This document shows, piece after piece, positions 47,741 through 59,583 of a stretch of 64,000 bases of DNA (position 1 is its first letter; each line of letters starts with the position of its first letter). Below the pieces are notes generated by a model. The model was not told where the DNA came from, ran no database searches, and saw nothing but the letters and a program-made list of their open reading frames with translations. Made by a program: the position numbers and the translations under genes. The DNA is from Macrolepiota albuminosa (lineage: Eukaryota; Basidiomycota; Agaricomycetes; Agaricales; Agaricaceae): contig JAMWFC010000060.1 of NCBI GenBank assembly GCA_027475525.1, positions 806,001 to 870,000 of the forward strand. Direction: 5' to 3'.

Positions 47741-50700
47741 TACCTCAGTTGGTGTAATAACAACTGAGATATATCCATATCTTGCTTTCCCATTATCCCA
47801 CTGCTGATCACATGTGCTTGACGTGTTCACAATCCTCTCCAACACTTTCCTGGACTTGTTGTATGCATCAAGCTTCAAACAGCTGAAGGGCTGCACAAAA
47901 CTTAGTGTGTTGGGGTCAGAGTAATGGTTTGGTGAATAAGTCCATGAGGTTGTCTTCACTTGGTACATACATAATCGATATCTTTCCTTCCTTGATGCAG
48001 TGTCTGATGAAATAATGTTGGACATCAATGTGCTTGACTTGGTTGTAGTTTTGTTTATTTTCTGCAATTGCTATAGAGCCATTGTTGTTGCCCTTCAACT
48101 CTTCTGGGTTAGGGATGGCCATTCCTACTTCAGCTAAGGCTGCATACATCTACCGCATCTGTTCAGCTGCCCTTCCCAACCGTGATGTACTCTGCCTCTG
48201 TAGTTGAAGTCAATACTGTTTCCTAGAACTTTGAGCTCCAGCTTGTGGGTTCTCCAGCTTGTAGGTATACTCTGCTGGATATCAATTTGCAGATATTCAT
48301 GTCAGCTGCAAAATCAGAGTTGTAATATCCTCATGGAATGTAATCTTGATAGTTTGGTCCTCCATATTGTATTCAGTGGTGTAACGTTGCTTTGATGTAT
48401 CACATTACATGCTGCAATGCTAACCAGTGTGGCTTTCTGAGATTTGACATGAATTGGCTAAGTGATGTTACAGCATATGCTATATCTGGCCACATGTCTA
48501 CTTGGGCATACATTAATGAGCTAAGTACCTCCTTATATGGTTTGTCATTTATATATTCTTGCTTCTCATTGGTGGCTGGTGCTTGGGATTGACTGAGGAT
48601 CAACCCTGGTGGTAATAGCATGTACTTTGGTGTGCATTTGGCTATTTTGTATTTCTCCAGGATACGTTTCAAGTACTCTTCTTGGTCTAATGTGATTGAT
48701 CACATTACCTTGTCTCATATAATCCACATCCCAAGAACAAAAGTAATGTCTTCCAGGTCTTTGATTTTGTATTTTTTCCCCAACTCTCTCTTTGAGCTTC
48801 CTTTTTCAATGAAGACATTCCCAAAGTATCATTGGTGTATGTACTTGTGATGGTAATCTTTCTGCCTCTGTTGTGCAATTGCACTGATTGGTCTGCTTCA
48901 GACTGAGTATATCCCAGTCTTTTCATGTCTTTGTTGAGTGCATGCCACCAATTGTTGGCTCCATTCATTGTATCATATATAGCTCTGTCCACCAAGAATA
49001 CTAAACTTTTTTTGTTATTTGTGTTATCCATACTCCTCCAAACTCATCTGCCCATGTTGATGTCGACTCAAAAAACATTGCTTAGTTGCACCTCATATTC
49101 TTCAGGTTGCTCCATCAATATCGGAACTTGAGTAGAGGCATTCAGGTAAGCACTAATGTAATTAATCTGCCATATCTCATAATTGAATATTGTGCCTATG
49201 GCAAGATTGATTCACAATGATATGTACTTGACCACTGATGTGTATGTTGCAAAATAATTGACTCCTGGTATCTGAAAAAACCCTTTTGCTACCAGCCATG
49301 TCTTATATCCGATAACTTTTCCGTTGGCATCATACTTGAGTGCAAAAGTTCACCTATTCTTCATCATCCTCATGCCAGCAGGTTGCTCAATTAGCCTCCA
49401 GACCTTTCAATCATGCATATGTTGTATCTCCTTGTCCATCAGTCCTTGCCAAAGGTCTGTTTTTTTCATCACTTCTGAATTATGACTTTGGAACCCACAT
49501 CTCATCTGTCTCTGTGACCATGATTGACAGTGCATCTGGAATGGCTTGGAAAGTCTCTTCTTCACTCTTCAGATCAAATGAGTTTTCCTCTGACATGTTA
49601 CTATGACTCTCCTCAGGGTCATGTGCTACCTTGGCAGCAAGTTATGCTGACCTCCTTAATTATGTCAGCTGATTGTGCTGCTAGTAATTGTAATCAGTGA
49701 TGGATTTGGAGTGGTGGTATCAGCACTGTTCATGCTGTCAGGAAGTGTCATTCCAGTGGTTACTCTCAAAACATCCATCAAATCTACTGGCTTGTCCTGA
49801 TGCTTGTCCCTCATTGTGCAATTTGCACTTCCCTCCTCAAAAGTAACATCTCAAGACTAGAATATGTGCCTAGTAGATTGTTCAAATAGCTTATAGTCCC
49901 CTACCCCAAAATATCTGACCAGGACGGTCTTCACTAATTGAACTTCAAGTTTACTTCTGCCATCTGCCTTTGGCATCTTTGCATATGCTGTACATACAAA
50001 TGGCTGTAAGTGTGAAACATGAGGTTTTTTTTCCATTCTTATTTCAAAAGACATCCTGTCTGGGTGCCTGGAGCTCAGGATCATATTGAGTATATAGATA
50101 GCAGTTGATGTAGCCTCTTCCTAGTAATGAGCGGGGAGTCATGAGTCATGCAACATGCTTCGAGCTAAGGCAAGGATTGTCCTGTTCCTCTTCTCAATGA
50201 CTCCATTGGCTGCCAATGAATGTGGTGGGGTCGTCTCATGGATTATACCTTGTTTTCCACAGTATGTGCTCCATAACTCATTCATAAATTCTATTCCACC
50301 ATCTGTCCTCATGCATTTGATCCTATACCCAGTTTGTATCTTCACATGCTTATTAAAGATTTCTAGGCATTCCACTGTCGCTTCTTTTGTTTTGTGTGAA
50401 AGATATCATGCATTGCATTCTACTCCTCCTTGGTCGATGACAATGAGCATGAGGGCTTTACCACCAGTTGTTAAAACTCATGCAGGTCTCCATATGTCAA
50501 AAGCCATGTGCTTGTATAGTCTACACTCAGGTTCAATGATGGCATCAAAAGGTCTTCATGCATGTTTCTCCATTATACAGTCTTTGCATTTCTCTGTTAC
50601 TGATGTCTTTGTTATGTCTAAACCAACCACCTCCTTGCAAATTATTCTTTGTAACGTGCTCTCCCCCACATGTCCTAACTATTGGTGCCAGGTCTCAAAA

Positions 50701-52547
50701 TCAACTAGGCAATGTAACAACATTGTTGCCAAAGCTGTTGGCAGTGGGGCCACAAACTTGACTATGAACATAGTTCCATTAATTGGGCAATGTAGAAAAG
50801 GTGTCCTGTCTGTCACAAAAAGGGTCACTCTATCTCCACCAATCTCTATTCTAACTCCTTTTTGTACCAGGGATCCCACAGATATCAGGTTATATGTTAA
50901 GTCTGGTGTGTGTAATGCATTATTGAATGTAAGCTTGATTACCTCACTATTATACTGAACCCATTTCCAAACCTTTCCACAGCTATGTATTTTGAACTTG
51001 CTCCCTTTTGCAGTTGATCCTAACATATCTCCAAGTGATGGTGTGCTATATGTTACAAAATCTGCTTTATTTGTGAAAAAGTAATAACTTACTGTGAAGT
51101 TGGCATATGTGGTAACGTTCTGCATCACTCCTGACTCTGATATAGTGGTTGCCATGAATGCCAAGCAGTGACTATTGTTCATATTGTTAGCCAATACTAC
51201 TGTCATGTTGGCCTGTGGTAAACTGTTTGCATTTGTCGCAGTAGTGAGTGTAGAGTTTAACTGAGGGGTTGTTGTCATTGTCGTTGTTGTGCTTTAAGTG
51301 GTCTTATTGTTCTTCTTCCACCAGTCAGGAAACTGTCCTTCTAATCCACCACCTTTTCTAAAGCATTTCTCCTTGGTATGTCCTGTATGCTTACAATTCT
51401 CACACATTGGCTTATCTTTGTCCCCTTGTTGTCTGCCTGTTTGCATCGACAATGCCTGAACCGATTTTGATGGAGCTATTGCGTTCAGTCCATGGAGCAA
51501 CAAAGCATAGTAAATCTTGACATTACTTTTGCTGACTTTTCCTCCATCATCAATGTGCTGATCACTGCTGTCCAGAAACTTGGCATGAATTTAATAATGT
51601 ATGTTCTAAACTGTTCATTGGTAATCTCTGTCCCCTGATTGTTCACTTTTGCCCATGTAGTATGCATTGCCCTAAAATGTGACTTGATATTAGATCCTGT
51701 TGGGATATCACATTGAGATATCACATTGTCACAACACCATCACAGCCAAGCCACTACAACCCCTGCGTTGTCTCAACCCTTCATTCGACAGTGTGAACAA
51801 TGGAATCATTGTTCACCACTCAAGTATATATATATAGACACAAGTAGATAGCACCCTCAGTCGATTATAATGAACTGAGAGTGAGTAGACTATTAAAATA
51901 CACCTCAAACATACTTACTGACTATATCGTAGGAATAATCTTGTATTATCCTATCTAGGTATAGTAACAATACAGTTGATTATAACAAACTAAGGGAATA
52001 ATCTTGTATTATCCTATCTAGGTCCTGGTACAGTTTCTAACAGATCCATTTGTGTACTTGATCACGTTTAGTTCTTCTCCAGCATGTATTAACTCTAGAT
52101 TGGATTTTGTGTCATTTATGACAGTAAGTGAAGTCCATGTGTCCACTGCTGATTCTTTCATGTTCACTCCAGTGCCTATTGGGTTTATGACGTTTAAAGT
52201 AATTATACTGTGTGCATATGCATCACGTTGAGTCGATTCCTTGGATGTGGGGTTGAGAGCTCCCCACTATCTCATCTCTGCACCTCCAGACTTGTTCTCT
52301 GCTTTTTCTACGCTCTCTTCAGAGTTCATTATTGTGCTGTTCAAGTACCTCAATAATCTATGTCTGCACACTGCTTCAGTGATAACAGTCTTAAAGATGG
52401 CCCAGTTCAACCCATCAAACTTCTTCTCTGTCAGTAGCAGGAACAGCAATAGATTTTGCAACATTGTGTTCAGTTTTTGATTTCAATTTGGTTGCTAATT
52501 TTCTTGGTGAGTCGTTTACTATTCTGAGTAGCTCGGGGCCCATAACC
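47741..52547 (-). mobile_element. Ty1/copia-type retroelement internal region, degenerate
   Basis: Reads on minus. Primer-binding-like GGTTATGGGC sits at 52538-52547, immediately inside the LTR. Gag starts at 52464 (KFDGLNWAIFKTVITEAV). A zinc knuckle is at about 51400 (CENCKHTGHTKEKC), followed by a protease region (50679-51278). The integrase core is at 50139-50375 (RTDGGIEF then GVIEKRNRTI, holding a catalytic Asp and Glu). RT pieces lie at 48400-49030 (NNWWHALNKDMKRLGY, YTNDTLGMSS in place of the YVDD box). RNase H lies at 47916-48149 (KHIDVQHYFIRHCI, DNLMDLFTKPL). Multiple stops and frame changes separate the parts, so it is dead. Confidence 0.9.
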
Positions 52548-53123
52548 TGTTTGATACAGACTTAGTCAGTGTAATAACAACTATCAGGGGACTCCTCATT
52601 TCTTCCTTTTCTCACTCCTTATCTCTTCACTCTCCCTTCATTCATTCTCTTATTTCTTCTGACATTATTTCATTTTACTGTTTCTATTCTTTCAACACTA
52701 TCTGTTAATACTACTCTCAGCCCTTGAGATGCTCTGGTTCTTTAGCTACCATTCAGACAAGTGTGGGCCCTTCAGCACCACTTCCAGACTGCTTATATAA
52801 GCCAGAGTTTGCCTTTCTGACTTCTAAAGTCCAGAGTTTTCCTGCCTTGTTTGCACAGTTGTTTGGTTAGTCAATTTTCGAGTTTTTAAGGTTTTGTTGT
52901 ACTGTACAGTTGTTTCCCATGCTTCAGAAGCCCCAGAAGCATCCAACCTGGCATAGGGAATTCCTAGACTTGTTCACTTTGGATCTCCCTCTGCCAGCTG
53001 TGTGACTGAGCCACAGCCTCTAGAGGTCACCCTTACAACAACTTTATTATAATTTACCTGTTTGATACAGACTGTTGTATGCTGTTAGCATACATAGTAA
53101 CTATTGTACAAAAGGTTCAACAT
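52548..53123 (-). repeat. 5' LTR of the copia element, split by an inserted repeat
   Basis: The LTR is present in two pieces, 52548-52585 and about 53034-53123. Joined, they correspond to the 114-bp LTR at 47627-47740. The break falls after GTAATAACAACT, and AACAACT occurs on both sides, consistent with a target-site duplication. Beyond 53123 the sequence matches the end of a copia pol, so the LTR serves two elements. Confidence 0.75.
52586..53033 (+). repeat. ~450 bp dispersed repeat inserted in the copia LTR
   Basis: Copy parallel to 56046-56520 and inverted to 45380-45900. Contains CTTATATAAGCC and ends near GTGTGACTGAGCC. Possible 7-bp target duplication AACAACT. Confidence 0.75.
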
Positions 53124-53226
53124 ACCTCAGTCGGTGTCATAATGACTAAGATATATCCATATCCTGCTTCTCTATTATCTTGCTGCTGATCACATGTGCT
53201 TGATGCATTTGTAATTCTCCTCAACA
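53124..53226 (-). mobile_element. Tail end of a second copia pol
   Basis: About 100 bp matching 47741-47850 (end of RNase H region, for example GCTGATCACATGTGCTTGA). It adjoins the split LTR on the opposite side from the first element, as in a tandem copia pair. Truncated at about 53226. Confidence 0.7.
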
Positions 53227-56045
53227 GTAAGTAGATGCCATATGGGCTACATGAAGAAAGAACAAGCTAATGCTTCCCAACATTGTTTTAAATTATGTTC
53301 CCTTGATAGATTCCTAAGGCCAGGCAAATGAGTGGTTATAGCTGAGGTGTGAAGCTGCAAGTGTCCAGCAAGCAGGCCAGTGAGGATAAGCAAGAGGCCT
53401 GGTTCCTAACTAGGCTAGGAGGACAGAGAGGGAGTTAGTGAGGCCATTGCCAAAGTAGAGAGATAGACAATTACAAGTGCATTCCATCAGCCAAGCCAGG
53501 TGTGACAGAAAAGTCTCTATGGGCAAATCTTTTTGTGGCAGCTATATATTTGAAAAGGTGTACCAAGGCATCTGAATGGGTCAGGATGTACTACCTCCTT
53601 GAATGCCCTGTATTTGCTTATAAATGCTTTATGCACTTGTTCTGACCACTAAAACACAAAACTGAGTCCCTATCCCGGGTTACAGTTTTGACTACTAAGC
53701 CCAGGCAGTGCAGGTAGCATGGTGTTTTGGACCTGCAAATACAGAACAGGTGGTGGTTAAGTGGGGAGTGGCCCATTTGTAGCTGCATTAGCAGGGCTGA
53801 TTGGCAATGGTTGAGGGTCCCTACCAGATGCATATACAATTTCAAGGGCAGCAAGTGGTCTATCTTACCAACAATGGCATAATGGGGGGATTTCTTTCAA
53901 TGAGCCTTCCACATAGCCACAGTCTGCTGGAGGGCTGCCTGGCATGTTGCTGGGATACTGTGTGGAAGGGGAGCTTTGTATAGATAGCCAGGTAGGGCCC
54001 CCACTGGGCTGGATATTCCCTGAGTGGCTTTTTTGGCTAGGGTATTGGCACATTCATTTGGAGTGAATTTGCTTTGCCCAGAGGCCCAATAAAACTGTAG
54101 ATTGATGACATTTTAGAAACACACCTTACTTTTATGCTGGGAGGTGCCTATCAATGCTCTTCAGCAGATAGAGACCCAAGATGAAACCTACTTTTTCTGC
54201 TTTGTAGACAATGTGCTTGTCAATAGTTCCAAGATGGTCCCTGAGGGACAAGATCTTGGAGCCACATTCATAGAGAACTGCTGCCACTCCAATGCCATCT
54301 TCAGAACCAGTGTAGCTAAGGAGTTCACTGCCTGGATTGCTTCCAGTGCCAGGTCTTTCAATGCAGGGATATGGGCTGAGAATGACAGGATATAGCTAGG
54401 GTCATGCCTGGTCAAAGAGACTGTTTCTATAAGGCAGGAATCAATGCTAATATAGCTAAAGAGGTAGTGCAAAGGGGACCTATGCCTATGCACAAACTGT
54501 AATGCAACATAGCAGACCAGACCATGCAACAGATAGATAGGCAGAAGTGACAAAAGGCATATTGCTGCTCTAGTTAGTATCTTACAAAATAGCAAGTCAA
54601 TTGGAAGGAGGTTGGCATGCAGTTCAAGGACATCACTTGCTGTCATGCTGATGGCACCAGCCAAGCTTCTTTGCTATGAAGACTGAGCCTAACCTCTTCT
54701 TGCCTGATTCTGACAGCCATATTCCTGTGAACCAATTGTTAGCCATGTATGTGAATGCTGGAACTACTACCATATTATAGAGCTGCTAGATCTGCCTTGG
54801 GGGCATGTCACCAGATACCTGTGAGAGCCTTGAGATCTGGTGGGTCCACCACACCATGCTTGCTGCCACCTTTTGGGTGTACACTATCCAGTGCAGACTG
54901 GGGTTGAATACCACTCCTAGGTACTTGTAAGAAGGCACCATCTTTACAGTCTGGTATGAAGCTGAGCCATCAGGGCCAGTATGGTCAAGGAGAAGGTCAG
55001 ATGGGAGTGCATTGTGGCCTGATCTTAGGAACTTCATCAGTGCTAGTTTTGTAAGTTCAAAGGGTGAGTTGTGGGAACTAAACTAGTCAAAACCTCTGCC
55101 TTATCACTCCATCATATCCTTGATGATTGCATGTATCCCTGCCAGGTCCTTCACAATAGCTAGAAACATAGCATCATCCACAAATCCCACTATAAGCTCC
55201 TGCTTCCCCTTGGGCTGTGCTACCTCAACAAGTGGGGTGTTGTAGAAGGCATAGAAGATCATCAACAGTGGACATCTCTGGGTAATGCCATTGAGGACTA
55301 GAAACCACTCCAAGGTGAAATTGTCAAATTTGAATTGTGTTCTCCTGTCCATGAGCAGGTTGCCAGCAAGGCAAGTGTATATTGCTGGGACGGACATCTT
55401 GGTCCTTCATGTTGCAGAGGAAATGGTCACAGACAGTATTAGAGAAGGCTCTTTGGACATTGAAGAACAGTGCAGTTGCAAACTTCCCAGTTCTCCAGGC
55501 CTTCTTGATCTGCTGCATAACAATGTGCATTGTATCCAATGTGTTATGCTCAGGGTGCCCTCCAAATTGACCCAAGAGGAGTAAGCCATTGGTCTTTGCA
55601 CAAAAGGAGAGGTCAGTGGTGACAATGGTGGAGAGAAGCTTGCCCATGGTATTCAGCAGGCCTATTGGTCAGTAGGCCTTGGAAACTTTGTATGAGGGCT
55701 TTCCAGGTTTGTAGAGCACCAGAGTCATGGACTCTAGCCAGTACCTATGGTAGACCCCTAGCTAGAAGACAGCTAGGAAGATGAAGTAAAGGTGGTTGAT
55801 AAGAACATTGGTGCAGCACTTGAATACTATGTCCAGAATACTGTCCAGGCCAGGGGCCTTAAATGGGGGAAGGCCCCTAATGGTCTTGAGAATCCTCTTG
55901 CATGTGATGGGAAGAGGGTCTTGGAGCAGAGGAGAGTGGGCTGCAGAGAGGGGGACAGCAGAACTGGGAGGTGCCAGGAAGAATGACTCAGCTAGTACCT
56001 GGGCTTTGTCATGGAACTTTTTGTTGACCTGTTTCCTGGTGTGAT
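53227..56045 (-). mobile_element. Degenerate non-LTR (LINE-like) retroelement
   Basis: Minus-strand RT parts in order: 55762-56058 (ILKTIRGLPPFKAPGLDSI), 55324-55647 (HNTLDTMHIVMQQIKKAW, ALFFNVQRAFSNTV), 55104-55397 (NGITQRCPLLMIFYAFYNTPL, and GFVDDAMFL for the YVDD box), 54786-55037 (KYLGVVFNPSLHW). An RNase H-like part follows (about 53618-54664). Each part sits in its own frame with stops between, so it is inactive. No endonuclease domain was found, so the 5' end is missing. Confidence 0.85.
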
Positions 56046-56520
56046 AATGACTCCTCATTTCTTCCCTCTTTCACTCCTTATTCCTTCATTCTCCCTTCAT
56101 TCATTTTCTTATTTTTTCTGTCATTTTTTTTTACTTTACTGCTTCTATTCTTTTAACACTATCTATTAGTACTACTTTCAGCCTTTGAGGTGCTCTGATT
56201 CTTTAGCTATCATTCAGACAAGTGTGGCTTTTCAACACTGCATATGTACTGCTTGCATAAGCCAGAGTTTGCCCTTGCTTGTGCAATTTTTGAGTTTTTT
56301 AGGGTTTTATTGTTCTGTACAGTTGTTTCCTATGTTTCAGAGGCCCCAGAAGCATCAATCCTGGCACAAGAAATCTCTAGACTTGTTTTCTTTGGATCTT
56401 CCTCTGCCAGATGAGTAGTTATTATGATATTGTTGGTATATACACTAATATACTTTGGATCTCTCTCTGCCAGCTGTGTGACTAAGCCATAGCCTTCAGA
56501 AGTTGCCTTTACAATAATGT
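56046..56520 (+). repeat. ~450 bp dispersed repeat, third copy
   Basis: Begins GACTCCTCATTTCTTCC like the copy at 52586 and ends with the CTGTGTGACTAAGCC block. An extra internal piece partly repeats CTTTGGATCT..CTCTGCCAG. It directly abuts the non-LTR remnant. Confidence 0.75.
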
Positions 56521-56711
56521 AAAGGCAAACAGTGGTGCAGGGGTTGTAGTACTTGGTGTAAGTATTACTGATAGTCCTGCAGGGTAGGGCATCACAACGG
56601 TACGTGTCATATGTTGTACGGGAGCCCGCTTTGTGCCGTACCATACGTGTCCAGCGGAGTCCGCTACACTGGAGCGGAGCAGTCCCCACAGTGCCGTAGA
56701 ATACAGAGCCG

Positions 56712-56868
56712 CGGACGTGTCACAATGTGCTGTATGACACGGTCCAGTGGATTGATAAAAGGCGGGCACACACATGCGCATGCAGGCCCGGACGTGTCAC
56801 AATGTGCTGTATGACACGGTCCAGTGGATTGATAAAAGGCGGGCACACACATGCGCATGCAGGCCCGG
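56712..56868. repeat. 77-bp tandem duplication (80-bp match)
   Basis: CGGACGTGTCACAATGTG recurs at 56712 and 56789. The period is 77 bp and identity continues 3 bases beyond one period. Confidence 0.85.
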
Positions 56869-57288
56869 CAGATGCCAGCGGACACTAGCGGACGTCAATG
56901 TGCGTCAGCGGCCGCCGGCGGGCATCAGCACACGAGTGAAAACCTCCTCCATTGGCGGACTTCATGGCATGAATAAACCCTCCTCGAGGTTCCCCATTTC
57001 CCTCCCCTCTCCATTCCTCCCCGCAATAACTTGAGGCTGCGCGTCTCCCCTTCCATCCTTTTCCCACCCCCGACGCCAGCGTACGTCCACGAAAGGGCCC
57101 TGAAAATCTACGCAGGCCTACGCAAGCCACCAGCGGACATCCACGCAGACGTACGTCGACGGACTCAAACCTACGCGGGCCCTCCCAGGCCTGCGCAGGA
57201 CACCAGCGGACATCCACAGAGGCCTACGCAGGTCCACGGGGTCTGGTTGGACCAAGAAAAAAGGTAACGTCGACTTGCCCGTCGTATG

Positions 57289-57366
57289 CCTGTGGGGGGG
57301 AATCGAACCCCCGGCCTTGGGAAAGCCTCCAGCAACGGAATGCACATTTAACCGTTGCACCACAGG
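57289..57366 (-). ncRNA. tRNA-like gene with intact acceptor and T stems
   Basis: On minus: acceptor CCTGTGG pairs perfectly with CCACAGG, T arm GGGGG-TTCGATT-CCCCC is perfect, A box TGGTGCAACGG and B box GGTTCGATTCC match consensus, and a T6 terminator lies about 20 nt downstream (57256-57262). The 47 nt between acceptor and T arm do not fold into a standard D and anticodon arm, so I cannot assign an anticodon. It could be a tRNA with an intron, a tRNA pseudogene, or a SINE head. Confidence 0.55.
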
Positions 57367-57807
57367 TCCGTTACTAACAGATAGATTCAAAGGTCGGATA
57401 ACACAATGAACGGACGCCCACCTACGTTTCTGCAGGTTCCCGTATGGATTTTTTGAGGTGGAAGGGGGGTGGCATACCTCCCAAAAGAGTTTTCGTGGCC
57501 TGAAAGGGGCGTTGGCATCAGCAGCCATCAGCTGGCCATCAGCTGGCATCCGTCGGAGTTCGCCGGCAGCCGTCGTGACCCGCTGGCATCCGCTGGCATC
57601 CGTCGGCATCCGTCGTACATCCGTCGGCATCCACCGGATATCCGCTGGTATCCGTCGGAATCCACGGGAATCCGTCGGCAACCCCCGGCATCGTCCGGCA
57701 TCGTCCGGCATCAGGGCGGGAGAGAAGGAAACGGGGTGCGTGGGTGTCCGCCGCATGGGGTGGCGTCTCGGAGAGCGTGGGGGGTGGCGGAAGAGGGATG
57801 GGGGTGG

Positions 57808-57961
57808 GGAGAAAGAGGGGGAAGGGGGAAGGGGAGGAGCGTGGGTGTCCGCTGGTACCCCAGCGGACGTAGCAGACGTCGGACGGAGAAAGAGGGGGAA
57901 GGGGGAAGGGGAGGAGCGTGGGTGTCCGCTGGTACCCCAGCGGACGTAGCAGACGTCGGAC
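57808..57961. repeat. Exact 77-bp tandem duplication
   Basis: 57808-57884 and 57885-57961 are identical over exactly 77 bases, with mismatched flanks. It contains GGTACCCCAGCGGACGTAGC. Confidence 0.9.
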
Positions 57962-58177
57962 ATCAGGTCAGGGGGGAGGAGGGAAGCGGGGTGCATGTGG
58001 TGGACGGGGGTGGCGTGTGAGGTAGTGTGGGGAGTGGAGAGGATGGCACTGGGGAGAAAGAGGGGGAAGGGCGGAAGAGGGTGCGTGAGTGTCCGCTGTC
58101 CGCTGGCATGCCAGCGGACGGTAGCTGACGGTAGCTGACGTCGGCATGTGAGCCAGCTGACATCAGCGGTGCAACCA

Positions 58178-58256
58178 GTCCCAGTGGTTCAGTGGAATAT
58201 TCATTTATTGATATTCAATATTGTGTACAGTGGTGGGTTCTACTCCTACTTCACCT
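58178..58256 (+). ncRNA. tRNA-like unit, degenerate
   Basis: A box TGGTTCAGTGG (58185-58195) and B box GGTTCTACTCC (58236-58246) in tRNA-like spacing, with tRNA-Gly-like sequence around the A box. AT-rich centre with no clear anticodon arm. Confidence 0.45.
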
Positions 58257-58637
58257 TAACAGGGACTAATGCTGTGTTTTTATATGGGTGCATTTTTGCT
58301 CTACATATACATCGCACTGACCTGGAGTATGCGCCTGTGGTAGTGGATCTGACCAAAACTCTAGGAATTACTGAAGCGAGATAGGATGGAGGAGTTGACA
58401 CATGAGATCGTTCCAGCGCTCATGACAAGTGACGATACACCAGGGCTGACTACTTTTTTTACAAAGATCAGCACAGAGGTAGTCAGCCACAGTGCATTAT
58501 CAACTTGTCATGAGCACTGGAATGAACACATGCGCGAACTCGTCCATCTTATGCCGCTGCAGAAATCTTTGGAGTTTTCAACGGATCAAATTCATGACGC
58601 TAGCGGACGTCAGCGGCCTGCTGCTATTATATAATGT

Positions 58638-58716
58638 GAACTAGTGGGAGTCGAACCCACTTCTTGTGCACAATATGAAATATCAATTGATGAATATTCC
58701 ATTGTACCACAGGCGC
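58638..58716 (-). ncRNA. tRNA-like unit, degenerate, minus strand
   Basis: On minus: A box TGGTACAATGG (58699-58709) and B box GGTTCGACTCC (58647-58657). The centre resembles the unit at 58178 (GGAATATTCAT..ATTGTG). Acceptor pairing is poor. Confidence 0.45.
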
Positions 58717-58935
58717 TTGCTACAAGTCAGGACGGTGTTCATGTAGTGCACAAGCGGACCCATCAGAATTTGAACGGATAGAGATTTTACTGCAACTGGT
58801 GCATCTGTATTGAATTGACAATATTAGACTGATATTTATTTACACCATAGAAGTATACAGGAAAGAGGAAAACCATGGTTTGTAGCGGAATATTAGACTG
58901 ATATTGATTTACACCATAGCATTATACATGAATCG

Positions 58936-59012
58936 TCTGTGGTGTAGTGGAATATTTCTCATTGGTATTCCTTGTATCTTGCATTAGGTGGGTTCGACTT
59001 CCCCTAGTGCAT
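58936..59012 (+). ncRNA. tRNA-like unit, degenerate
   Basis: A box TGGTGTAGTGG (58940-58950) and near-B box GGTTCGACTTC (one extra T). It shares GTGGAATATT and CATTGGT with the next three units. Confidence 0.45.
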
Positions 59013-59091
59013 TGAGATCGAACTCAAATATTTTTGACCACACACAGAAGAATAGACTGATGTTTATTTACATTATAGCAATATAAAGTAA

Positions 59092-59170
59092 GCATTGGTG
59101 GTCTAGTGGAATATTGTCCATTGGTCTTTATTATGTCTTGCAGTAGACGGGTTCGATTCCTACTAGTGCA
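59092..59170 (+). ncRNA. tRNA-Gly-like unit 1 of tandem array
   Basis: Starts GCATTGGTGGTCTAGTGG, very close to fungal tRNA-Gly. The acceptor pairs 7/7 (two G-U) with CTAGTGC, followed by A. B box GGTTCGATTCC. The T stem is only 3/5, and the central 48 nt are AT-rich without an anticodon arm. Confidence 0.5.
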
Positions 59171-59288
59171 TTTTCGTCTCACTGTTTTTAGCTAATTGTT
59201 ATTTACTACACAGTATGATAAACCAAGTAAGGTCCTAATTTAAACATAGTGACATGATATCTATTTAGACTATAGCAGTGTACAGTAA

Positions 59289-59368
59289 GCATCGATAATC
59301 TAGTGGAATATTATCCATTGGTCTTCATTGTGTGTTGCAGTAGGTGGGTTCGACTCCTGCTTGGTGCA
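59289..59368 (+). ncRNA. tRNA-Gly-like unit 2 of tandem array
   Basis: Acceptor GCATCGA pairs 7/7 with TTGGTGC, and T stem GTGGG pairs 5/5 with CCTGC (G-U included). A-box region AATCTAGTGG is one change from consensus; B box GGTTCGACTCC is intact. No anticodon stem is recognisable. Confidence 0.5.
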
Positions 59369-59503
59369 ATGAACATTAAAACGTTTGCAATTTTTGACCT
59401 GCTTAGCTAATTGTTATTTACTACACAGTATAATAAACAAAGTAAGGTCCTAATTTAAACAGAGTGACATGATATCTATTTAGACTATAGCAGTATACGG
59501 TAA

Positions 59504-59583
59504 GCATTCATGGTCTAGTGGAATATTATCCATTGGTCTTTATTGTGTGTTGCAGTAGGTGGGTTCGACTCCTGCTTAGTGCA
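59504..59583 (+). ncRNA. tRNA-Gly-like unit 3 of tandem array
   Basis: 215 bp downstream of unit 2 with near-identical flanks. Acceptor pairs 6/7, T stem 5/5, A box TGGTCTAGTGG and B box GGTTCGACTCC intact. Confidence 0.5.

Larger units (their letters stand above)
56869..58160. other. GC-rich low-complexity region with GCGGACGT motif
   Basis: Dozens of variants of AGCGGACGT/AGCGGACAT are scattered from about 56640 to 58160, with a last one near 58602. Between 57530 and 57720 they pass into a degenerate 10-13 bp tandem series of CATCCGTCGG/CATCCGCTGG words. Long Pro/Arg-rich frames on both strands (for example 57118-57996 minus) follow from base composition and are not supported as genes. Confidence 0.6.

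Noticed and set aside
57118..57996. 292-codon minus frame, Pro/Arg-rich
   Set aside because: Spans the tRNA-like unit and GCGGACGT repeats and one 77-bp duplication; composition-driven open frame.
59092..59583. Calling the units functional tRNA-Gly genes
   Set aside because: The start and both Pol III boxes fit, but no D or anticodon arm can be folded and no anticodon is identifiable.
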